A stretch of DNA of 12,458 nucleotides from positions 17,991 through 30,448 of the forward strand of contig DJGG01000093.1 of assembly GCA_002432195.1 (NCBI GenBank), in the 5' to 3' direction. This DNA comes from Desulfobacteraceae bacterium UBA5852. Lineage in GTDB: Bacteria > Desulfobacterota > Desulfobacteria > Desulfobacterales > UBA5852. The stretch's first letter is position 1. Every line of letters begins with the position of its first letter. Under the pieces are notes generated by a model that did no database searches, was not told the origin of the DNA, and saw only the letters and a list, made by a program, of their open reading frames with translations. Made by a program: the position numbers and the translations under genes. Of this stretch, positions 6,690-12,458 are shown piece after piece.

Positions 6690-8024
6690 ATGACGGCCGA
6701 AACCAGCCGTTCCGCCATCGACCGCATCCGGCCCGACCTGCAACGCTGCGTGGGCTGCGGCAACTGCCTGCACGTCTGCCCCGTCTACCGGCAAACCGGG
6801 GATGAAACCTATGTGGCCCGGGGGCGCAACCAACTGCTCAAGCAATACCTGGACGATCCCGCCGAGCTGAACCGCGACGTGCCCGACCGCTTCGACCGCT
6901 GCCTGCTGTGCGGCCGCTGCACCGCGGTCTGCCCCCAGCAGGTCCCCAACGATCAGGTCACCATCGCGGCCCGCCAGGCGCGCCTGGCCGCCTTCGGGCT
7001 GTCCCTGCCCAAGACGCTCGCCTTCCGGCACCTGCTCACCGACCGGGCCAGGATGGGCGCCGCCCTCAGGCTGGCGGGGCGCCTCCAGCGGCTCCTGCCG
7101 GCCAGCGCGGCCGGCTCCCCCAACGGGCTCAAGCACATCCCCTCCGAGCCCACAGGGCTCATCCGCCACCTGCCCCTGTTCTTGGGCGGCCTGGGAGGCG
7201 GCCGGGCCTTGCCCCCCCTGGCCGGCCGGGCCTTGAGCGCGCTCGCGCCCGAAATCTCACGGCCGGGCGGCGGCCGCAAACCCCTCTTGCGTGTGGCTTA
7301 CTTTGCGGGTTGCGCCACCGAGTTCTGCATGCCCCAGGTGGGACGGGCGCTGATCGACCTGGTCACGGAGCTGGGGGCCGAGCTGGTGCTGCCGCGCCAG
7401 CAGGGCTGCTGCGGCCTGGCCGTCTATGCCAACGGCGATCTGGAAACGGCCCGCGCCCTGGCCCGCCACAACCTGGATGTGCTGCGCCGCACGGGCGCCG
7501 ACCTGGTGGTGACCGGCTGCGCCACCTGCGGGTCGGCCCTCAAAGACGGCTGGAGCCGCCTGGCCGTCGACGAGGCCGAGGACGAGCGCTTCCGGGACCT
7601 GGCCGGGCGGGTGCGGGACATCTCCGAACTGCTGGTGGAATTGGGCGGCTACGTCCGGCTGCCGTTCACCTCCCGGCTGCCCGCCGGCACCCGGGTGACC
7701 TACCACGATCCCTGCCACCTGGCCCGGTTTCAGCAGGTCACCGCGCCGCCGCGCACCATTCTGCGCCAGGTCTTCGGCGATGCCTTCACGGAGATGACCC
7801 CCAACGGGTGCTGCGGGTGCGGAGGCAGTTTCAGTATCGCCGACTACCGGCTGAGCCAGGACATCGCCCGCCAGAAGATCGACGCCATCGAAGGCAGCGG
7901 GGCCGACGCGGTGGTCAACACCTGTCCGGGGTGCATGCTTCAGCTCATCGACAACATCGCGCGACGCCGGCTGCCCCAGCGGGTGGTCCACCTCGTTGAA
8001 GCGGTCGAGCCGGCGCGCGACTAG
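6690..8024 (+). CDS. HdrD/GlpC-like iron-sulfur protein with two CCG domains
   Basis: A 444-aa protein with two N-terminal [4Fe-4S] motifs (Cys20/23/26/30 and Cys71/74/77/81), a Gly/Pro/Arg-rich linker (about 100-198), and two CCG (cysteine-rich) domains: Cys208, CC240-241 and C277-x2-C280; then Cys342, CC374-375 and C412-x2-C415. This is the layout of HdrD, GlpC, GlcF and LutA proteins. In HdrB/HdrD such CCG motifs bind the noncubane clusters that reduce heterodisulfides. Both CCG motifs are complete here, whereas relatives often have a degenerate one. There are no convincing membrane helices, and no HdrE, HdrA or FAD oxidase partner is encoded in the window. The ATG has GGGGAG 8 nt upstream, next to the stem-loop. 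Lying between two COG1900 genes, it may handle thiol, disulfide or persulfide electrons for them; that is inference. Lactate or glycerol-3-phosphate oxidation is less likely without a flavoprotein partner. Confidence 0.9.
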   Translation: MTAETSRSAIDRIRPDLQRCVGCGNCLHVCPVYRQTGDETYVARGRNQLLKQYLDDPAELNRDVPDRFDRCLLCGRCTAVCPQQVPNDQVTIAARQARLAAFGLSLPKTLAFRHLLTDRARMGAALRLAGRLQRLLPASAAGSPNGLKHIPSEPTGLIRHLPLFLGGLGGGRALPPLAGRALSALAPEISRPGGGRKPLLRVAYFAGCATEFCMPQVGRALIDLVTELGAELVLPRQQGCCGLAVYANGDLETARALARHNLDVLRRTGADLVVTGCATCGSALKDGWSRLAVDEAEDERFRDLAGRVRDISELLVELGGYVRLPFTSRLPAGTRVTYHDPCHLARFQQVTAPPRTILRQVFGDAFTEMTPNGCCGCGGSFSIADYRLSQDIARQKIDAIEGSGADAVVNTCPGCMLQLIDNIARRRLPQRVVHLVEAVEPARD

Positions 8025-8047
8025 CCGCCTGGGGATAAGGAGTGATC

Positions 8048-8881
8048 ATGGACAGGGCCATCGAAGCGATCAATGTCGACATCGCCTCCGGTCGGGCGCG
8101 GGTGATGACGGCCGATGCCATGCGCCGGCAGCTGGCCTCGGGCCGTGGGCTGCAAGGCGACGCCGTCCAGGTGGTCACCTTCGGGATGCGCGCCAGCCTG
8201 ACCGGCAGCGCCGCCATGCTGCTGGTGCCGGTGGCGGAACGGGGGGTTTTTACCCGGGCCGAGGCCATCTGGCTGAACGATGTGCCCGGCCACCCGGGAC
8301 CCGCCCCCAACGAACGCCTGGGCGTGGTGGACACCCTGGTGTTCGCACAACAGCCGAGCCGCAGCCGCGGGCGCGACTACCACGGGGGCCACCTGATCCG
8401 CGAGATCCTGGAAGGCCGACGCATCGCCGTCGAATGCCACAGCGTCGAGGGGGATACCTACACCAGCGCATTCGGCCTCAGCGAGCTGCAATTCGCCCGG
8501 CTCTACTGCTATGACCTGCCGCTGGCGGTCTCCTGGCCCCTCACCCGGGAATGGCCCGCGGGCCTGCGCCCGGGCCAGAAAATGCTCCTCGATGGGGCCT
8601 GCGCGGTGATCATCGGGGGCGGGGCGCGCTGCGGCCGGAGCGGTCCCTCCCTGTCCGTGGCCGGCGAGATGTTCGAGATGGATCCGGCCGCCCTGGGTGA
8701 CCCGGACCAGGGCGGCACCCACCAGGTGGCCCTGGCGCTGCCCGTGCTCCACGAGGCCGGCCTGGCGCAGATTGCCGCCCTCTGCACGGCCGATGCCGCC
8801 GCGACCGACCAGGACCCGGCAGCCGCCGAGATGCTCAAGGACCGCATCCTCCAGGGGCGGTTCATGCTTGCCAGAGCATGA
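8048..8881 (+). CDS. Second COG1900/DUF39 paralogue, short, without ferredoxin
   Basis: A 277-aa protein that aligns along its length with the DUF39 part of the product of 5319-6644. Shared points include VMTA (19-22), VVTxGxRA (42-49), the LNDVP loop (76-80), YHGGH (111-115), EGR (122-124), LSELQFARLY (144-153) and RPGxxxLxxGxxxVIIGxG (174-191). Differences: Cys84 of the long copy is Gly81 here; the roughly 45-residue middle segment containing Cys187 and the NPLxNDPRGR motif is absent; there is no ferredoxin. Remaining cysteines are 130, 154, 185, 195 and 246. It may be a noncatalytic partner forming a heteromer with the longer copy, or may have a separate substrate. An AAGGAG lies 5 nt before the ATG. 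A GTG two codons earlier overlaps that Shine-Dalgarno and was rejected as the start. It is the last gene of the operon; I see no clear terminator after it. Confidence 0.85.
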   Translation: MDRAIEAINVDIASGRARVMTADAMRRQLASGRGLQGDAVQVVTFGMRASLTGSAAMLLVPVAERGVFTRAEAIWLNDVPGHPGPAPNERLGVVDTLVFAQQPSRSRGRDYHGGHLIREILEGRRIAVECHSVEGDTYTSAFGLSELQFARLYCYDLPLAVSWPLTREWPAGLRPGQKMLLDGACAVIIGGGARCGRSGPSLSVAGEMFEMDPAALGDPDQGGTHQVALALPVLHEAGLAQIAALCTADAAATDQDPAAAEMLKDRILQGRFMLARA

Positions 8882-9584
8882 CGACGAGTGGGCCTGCGCC
8901 CGCCGCTATATGAGCCTGGAGTCTCTCAGTAGGGTTCATCGACATGAAAATGGCGTTGAGAAAGTAAAACAGTTGGCGGCCTGATCAATCGCGAAGATTG
9001 GTTCTCAGCCTCTTACACCACTTGACGGGACGTAGCCCGATCATGGACAGCTCCAAGAAGCCCATCACCTATTGGTTCAAGGCCATGTGGTGGTTCACCA
9101 CGCGCAAAACCGGCGTCAATGCCACCAATCTCAAGGAACTGCTGGGTCTGGGCAGCTACGGCACGGCCTGTTGCTGGCTGCAAAAGCTGCGGCGCTGCAC
9201 CATCTGCCAGGATCGCGTGAAACTCTCTGGCTGCATGGAAAAGGACGCTTCGATCCGAGATACCTCCAGAACCATCTGGACGAATTCGTGCTCAGGTCCA
9301 ATCGCCGAAAATTACACAGTATCGATAAAGTCTTTATGCGCCTGGTCCGGCAGGTGGTTCAATCCACCAAGATCACCTGGCGAGACACTCTGTGAAACCT
9401 GGACCCGCTATCGGAATTCTTCGCAACTAAAGCTTCATAGAGAACCGGGATCAGCAATATACTTCTTCATCCGCTGCCAGGAATCCTTCTCGGCAGTACC
9501 TGGTGATTTGATTCGCTGGCTAACCGCTAAGAGCTGATAAGGTGGGGATCTGAATATTCTTCTAAACAGTCAAAGGAGGCCAAA
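8882..9584. other. Gene-poor boundary region with a transposase remnant
   Basis: About 700 bp without an intact gene, between the high-G+C operon and the lower-G+C methyltransferase cassette. The first part (8882-9009) shows nothing I can assign. The middle holds an IS1595-type transposase remnant. The last part (9396-9571) is open in one frame but resembles no protein I recognise, and I could not define a promoter for the downstream genes in it. No convincing insertion-sequence ends, target duplication or tRNA were found. Confidence 0.6.
9010..9395 (+). pseudogene. Degenerate IS1595-family transposase remnant
   Basis: The first part, from about 9043, reads MDSSKKPITYWFKAMWW, then KTGVNATNLKELLGLGSYGTA and WLQKLRRCTI. 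This is the region following the zinc ribbon of IS1595-type transposases (KP-x4-WF-x-A-x-W ... LLGLGSY-x-TA ... LQKLRR). At about 9230 the homology jumps, in a different frame (+1 relative to the start), to GRFDPRYLQNHLDEFV, then RSNRRK and VQSTKITWRDTL, the usual C-terminal end of these proteins, stopping at 9395. The DDE catalytic middle and the N-terminal zinc ribbon are missing, so it cannot be active. A continuous open frame (8998-9537) runs through the scar but is not a real gene. Confidence 0.75.
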
Positions 9585-10238
9585 ATGTCTGAAAGTCTAA
9601 AATTGATTGAGCAGTTAATAGTAAAAGGTGAGGACGAGCTGATTGTGGAAGAGATGGAAAAAGCAATTAGAGCTGGGATCGAGGTACATGACCTACTGAC
9701 AACGTTGAATGATGGCATGCTGGCTTTGTCGCAGCAATACGATCGGCGGGAGGTTGGCCTTCCAGACCTGATCTTGGCCGCAGATGCCTTCAAGGCAGCG
9801 GCCGAATTGCTGAAGCCCCTGCTCGATGCAAAAAGAGGAACCGACAAAGCACTCTGGAAAATGGTCATTGGCACGGTTCAGTATGACATCCATAATCTCG
9901 GCCAGGATCTTGTCCGTACCATGATGGAAGTAGAAGGGATCGAGTGCATCAGCCTGGGCAGCGATGTTTCTGCTGATACTTTTGTGAAAAAAGTCATAGA
10001 GCTGGATGCAAATATAATAGGGCTGAGCGCGCTATTAACTGCAACGATGCCCCAGCAAAAGAACGTCATTGATGCGCTCACCGAAGCCGGCATACGCGAA
10101 AAGGTCGTGGTGATGGTTGGTGGGGCTCCGGTGTCGCAGGCATGGGCGACGAAGATTGGCGCTGACGGTTATGCTGAGGATGCCATAAAGGCCCCTAAGG
10201 TCTTGAAACAAATTCTGCTTTCGAAAGGATGGATGTGA
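9585..10238 (+). CDS. Corrinoid (cobalamin)-binding methyl-carrier protein, MtbC/MttC-like
   Basis: A 217-aa protein that should carry a methyl group on a corrinoid cofactor between two methyltransferases. Seen: an N-terminal helical cap domain at about 1-85, then a Rossmann-like B12 domain with the D-x-H-x2-G motif as DIHNLG (101-106, His103 being the lower cobalt ligand), LSALLTATM (147-155) and VMVGGAPVS (176-184). Length is typical of MtbC/MttC/MtmC carriers. A strong AAAGGAGG Shine-Dalgarno (9572-9579) lies 5 nt before the ATG. It is followed one nucleotide after its stop by a UroD/MtaA-type gene, so the unit is translationally coupled. Codon use is visibly more A/T-rich than in the genes before 8881. 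The methyl donor cannot be deduced: no MttB, MtmB, MtbB or MtaB homologue lies in the window. Confidence 0.93.
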   Translation: MSESLKLIEQLIVKGEDELIVEEMEKAIRAGIEVHDLLTTLNDGMLALSQQYDRREVGLPDLILAADAFKAAAELLKPLLDAKRGTDKALWKMVIGTVQYDIHNLGQDLVRTMMEVEGIECISLGSDVSADTFVKKVIELDANIIGLSALLTATMPQQKNVIDALTEAGIREKVVVMVGGAPVSQAWATKIGADGYAEDAIKAPKVLKQILLSKGWM

Positions 10239-10239
10239 A

Positions 10240-11316
10240 ATGAAAAAAATGACTTCGAAAGAAAGGTTCATGAGGGCACTGAGGCATCAGGAACCCGACA
10301 GAGTGCCGGTCTTCCTTATGGCAATGAGCATCGGTGCCAAGGAAGCAGATGTCAGTATGGAAGAATACACTACGAATGGTGAGGCTCAGGCGCGCGCTCA
10401 GCTCAACATTTTGCGTCGATACAAGGTCGACCTACTGGGAGGCGGCTGCGGTGTGGCATACAGGGCAGAGGCTTTCGGTACAAAAACGCTTTACTATGAA
10501 GGCAATAAAGAACCTCCAGTAATCATTGAGCCGGCAGCAAAACAGGCTGAAGATTGGGGGAAGCTCAAACTCGACATGAAGAAGCCTGGAATAAGTGCCT
10601 ATATACAGGCAATGAAAATTATCCGTAACGAGGTGGGCGGCGAAGTCCCCATTGCGGCTGAAGTGGTTCAGCCCATCACATTTGCAACGCACGTCGCCCA
10701 TCTTATTTACGTCATGAAGCTAATAAAGAAAGATCCCGCATTGTTGCACAAGGGACTCAGCAGGATCGTTGAACTCTATAACGAGTACATCAATACTCTC
10801 ATCGATGAAATTAAGCCGGATATATTCGTGTTCCACTGCAACAGGGCTTCCAGCGAGCTCCTCACCAAAGACCAATTCAGCGAGTTCGGGATTCCATATG
10901 ACATTAAGACCCTCGAGTATCTGACTGCCCGCAAGGTGCCGATCTGGATCGTTAACAATGGCGGATACCCTTATCTTGAAATGATGGTGGAGAATTACCC
11001 GGTCGATGTCGTCAACTGGTGGGACAGGGGCACGTCACCCATGAAACTCAGGGACATGAAAGAGAAGTATGGTCACAAAGTTTGCCTCGCGGGCGGTCTT
11101 AACCAGACAGCAGAGCTATTTGACGGGAAACCGGAAGATGTTGAAGCCAGTGCTAAAGACGCCATAGAGCAAGCCGGACGAGGCGGTGGATTTATTCTTT
11201 CAGCGGGCTATGAAATATCAACAATTTGTCCGCCCGAGAACCTTGCTGCTATCAGCCCGGCTGTTGAAAAGTACGGCAAGTACCCATTGGCATCCTCCGT
11301 TACCGCCAAGCCATAA
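10240..11316 (+). CDS. UroD/MtaA-family methyltransferase-like protein without zinc ligands
   Basis: A 358-aa uroporphyrinogen-decarboxylase-superfamily protein, recognised from MTSKERFMRALRHQEPDRVPV (from residue 4), TKDQFSEF (209-216), NWWDRGT (259-265) and PPENLAAI (331-338). Methyltransferases of this family (MtaA, MtbA, CmuA) bind zinc with His-x-Cys and a later Cys to activate the methyl acceptor. Aligned with the neighbour at 11348-12397, those positions are Val238, Asn240 and Tyr324, so all three ligands are lost. A His199-Cys200 pair lies nearby in sequence (FHCNR), where the neighbour has none. It may be the substrate-specific first methyltransferase (methyl donor to corrinoid), a noncatalytic partner, or an enzyme with a different metal site. 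Porphyrin decarboxylation is unlikely next to a corrinoid protein. ATG chosen 1 nt after the corrinoid gene's stop; an ATG three codons in is also possible. Confidence 0.88.
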   Translation: MKKMTSKERFMRALRHQEPDRVPVFLMAMSIGAKEADVSMEEYTTNGEAQARAQLNILRRYKVDLLGGGCGVAYRAEAFGTKTLYYEGNKEPPVIIEPAAKQAEDWGKLKLDMKKPGISAYIQAMKIIRNEVGGEVPIAAEVVQPITFATHVAHLIYVMKLIKKDPALLHKGLSRIVELYNEYINTLIDEIKPDIFVFHCNRASSELLTKDQFSEFGIPYDIKTLEYLTARKVPIWIVNNGGYPYLEMMVENYPVDVVNWWDRGTSPMKLRDMKEKYGHKVCLAGGLNQTAELFDGKPEDVEASAKDAIEQAGRGGGFILSAGYEISTICPPENLAAISPAVEKYGKYPLASSVTAKP

Positions 11317-11347
11317 AACAGACAAGACATACCGGGAGGATTTTGAA

Positions 11348-12397
11348 ATGGATTATGAAATGACATCGAAACAGAGAGTACTTGCAGCACTTGAACTTAA
11401 AGAGCCGGACAGGGTACCGGTAGGTTCGTTCGCTACACATGTGGCGGGGAAGCTTTGTGGGATTTCCATTCGGGAGTTCGCCACGGACTCGAGAAAGATG
11501 GCAACGGCCCAGCGTTGCCTGTACGAAAAGGCATTTTTTGACCTTCTGTTTCCGTTTTCACATGTCGGCATGTATGCGGAGGGCTGGGGAAGCAAAGTCA
11601 AGTTCGTCGACGCGGAAGTTTCTCCCCCCATTTCCGAGTTCGCGGTGAAGAAAGCGGAAGCGTGGAAAGACCTCGAGCCTTTCGAACCCGAGAAGGTTCA
11701 AGGCGCAAGGGTATGCATCGATGCACTGAAGATTTTGAAAGATGAATTGGGTGACAAGGCGTTCCTGCTTGGCGTGGTTTTCTGTCCGATGACGTCCGCT
11801 ACCCATGTCGCACCCATGGCGGACGTGCTCAAGCAGGTCCGGCGCAAACCGGAATTGCTCAGCATCGGCCTTAAAGTAATAACTGAGTCGCTCATACGAT
11901 TATCGAAGGCGTTCATCGCAGCAGGCGCGGACGGCATATTTTTTGCTGTCACCCGGGCTACCGGGGAAATTCTGACCAAAGATCAGTACAACGAAATTGC
12001 GAGGCCGTGGGACGAGAAGGTTCTCCGTGAGATCAATGTTCCCGTTATCTTGCATTGCTGTGGCAGAGACCCTCATCTCGACCTGATCGCTGAATTTCCG
12101 AATATCCAGGGCCTTAACTGGTGGGACCGCGGTACGCAATGGAGTCTTAAGGACGCAAAAGGTCAATTGGGAAAAAGCCATTGCCTGGTGGCGGGAATAG
12201 ACCAGACAAGGAGCATTCTCATGGGGACGCCTGACGACGTAAAGTCTGAAGCAAAGGATGCTATCGAACAGGCTGGCAGGGATGGCGGCTTGATCCTGTT
12301 TTCGGGTTGCGACCTTCCGATCAATGCGCCGCTCGAGAATGTGCGGGCGATTGCTGAAGCCGCTAAGCTATACGGCACTTATCCGATCGGCCTATAA
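11348..12397 (+). CDS. UroD/MtaA-family corrinoid methyltransferase (zinc site intact)
   Basis: A 349-aa homologue of the gene just upstream. It shares MTSKQRVLAALELKEPDRVPV (from residue 5), TKDQYNEI (210-217), NWWDRGT (257-263) and an EQAGRxGGxI block (307-316). Unlike its neighbour it keeps the family zinc ligands: His236 and Cys238 in ILHCCGRDP, and Cys321 in FSGCDLP. This fits a second methyltransferase moving the methyl group from the corrinoid to a thiol or pterin acceptor, or a zinc-dependent first methyltransferase. The frame is open from 11186 but overlaps the previous gene; the ATG at 11348 follows GGGAGGA with good spacing. Cytoplasmic, with no membrane segment. It is separated by 31 nt from the upstream gene and 23 nt from the next, so probably one transcript. 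Confidence 0.92.
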   Translation: MDYEMTSKQRVLAALELKEPDRVPVGSFATHVAGKLCGISIREFATDSRKMATAQRCLYEKAFFDLLFPFSHVGMYAEGWGSKVKFVDAEVSPPISEFAVKKAEAWKDLEPFEPEKVQGARVCIDALKILKDELGDKAFLLGVVFCPMTSATHVAPMADVLKQVRRKPELLSIGLKVITESLIRLSKAFIAAGADGIFFAVTRATGEILTKDQYNEIARPWDEKVLREINVPVILHCCGRDPHLDLIAEFPNIQGLNWWDRGTQWSLKDAKGQLGKSHCLVAGIDQTRSILMGTPDDVKSEAKDAIEQAGRDGGLILFSGCDLPINAPLENVRAIAEAAKLYGTYPIGL

Positions 12398-12420
12398 GTA
12401 GCTCAAAAGGGAGCAAGGCT

Positions 12421-12458
12421 ATGTCCACAAGTACTGTTCAAATAGCGTTTCTCGCGGT
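12421..12458 (+). CDS. Start of a further gene, truncated by the window edge
   Basis: An ATG preceded by AAAAGGGAG (12406-12414) begins an open frame reading MSTSTVQIAFLA before the window ends. The short gap after the methyltransferase suggests the same operon. Twelve residues are too few to assign a family. Confidence 0.55.
   Translation, partial: MSTSTVQIAFLA

Noticed and set aside
5247..7169. Long minus-strand open frame (640 codons) antisense to the COG1900-ferredoxin and HdrD-like genes
   Set aside because: The translation is low-complexity Gly/Ala/Val/Gln-rich with no domain, as expected opposite high-G+C coding DNA; the plus-strand proteins carry clear motifs.
8890..8901. GGGC-CTGC-GCCC hairpin just after the operon as a terminator
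   Set aside because: Only four to five strong pairs and no T-run; common by chance in this G+C-rich DNA.
9000..9446. GGTTCTC (9000-9006) and GAGAACC (9440-9446) as terminal inverted repeats of the insertion-sequence remnant
   Set aside because: A 7-bp match over windows of this size is near chance expectation, it does not extend inward, and no target duplication flanks it.
8998..9537. The 179-codon open frame as an intact gene
   Set aside because: Only its first part resembles a transposase; the later transposase homology is in another frame, so the open frame crosses a deletion scar.
1..12458. CRISPR arrays, tRNA or rRNA genes, riboswitches such as a cobalamin riboswitch before the corrinoid gene
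   Set aside because: No regularly spaced repeats or recognisable RNA signatures were seen; the leader before 9585 shows no B12-box-like sequence that I can identify by eye.

Overview
The window looks like accessory DNA from a strictly anaerobic, probably Gram-negative bacterium; a sulfate reducer or syntroph of the Desulfobacterota is my best guess. The reasons are a sigma-54 regulator with a matching -24/-12 promoter, many iron-sulfur redox proteins, a heterodisulfide-reductase-like CCG protein, COG1900/COG2122 proteins (known mainly from methanogens and sulfate reducers) and corrinoid-dependent methyltransferases. This is inference from gene content; no marker gene is present.

Region 1 (45-1872): a PAS/AAA+/Fis-type sigma-54 activator on the minus strand, divergent from a large plus-strand operon. 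The 5' leader and intergenic DNA hold a textbook -24/-12 promoter (1766-1781) and, further upstream, two related 19-bp elements in opposite orientation (1549-1567 and 1671-1689) that are good candidates for the activator's binding sites.

Region 2 (1873-8881): six tightly packed plus-strand genes of high G+C (about 70% in a sampled line). They encode a molybdopterin oxidoreductase-like protein with no cysteine or selenocysteine where the Mo ligand should be; a compact multi-cluster FeS protein; a COG2122 (UPF0280, ApbE-like) protein; a COG1900/DUF39 protein with a C-terminal 2[4Fe-4S] ferredoxin; an HdrD/GlpC-type protein with two ferredoxin motifs and two complete CCG domains; and a second, shorter COG1900/DUF39 paralogue without the ferredoxin. 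COG1900 plus COG2122 is the pair linked, as I recall, to sulfide-dependent homocysteine synthesis in Methanosarcina and Desulfovibrio. Here it is wired to a Mo-type protein and an Hdr-like module under sigma-54 control, which suggests a dedicated, regulated sulfur/redox system rather than housekeeping. I regard this as the most interesting part of the window.

Region 3 (8882-9584): no intact gene. It contains a decayed IS1595-type transposase (start and end recognisable, middle missing, frame broken). Base composition changes here.

Region 4 (9585-12458): a lower-G+C (about 48% in a sampled line) plus-strand cassette with a corrinoid-binding protein, two uroporphyrinogen-decarboxylase/MtaA-type methyltransferases (one with the zinc ligands, one having lost all three) and the first codons of a further gene. 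It is probably a methyl-transfer system from an unidentified methyl donor to a carrier, and probably has a different origin from region 2.
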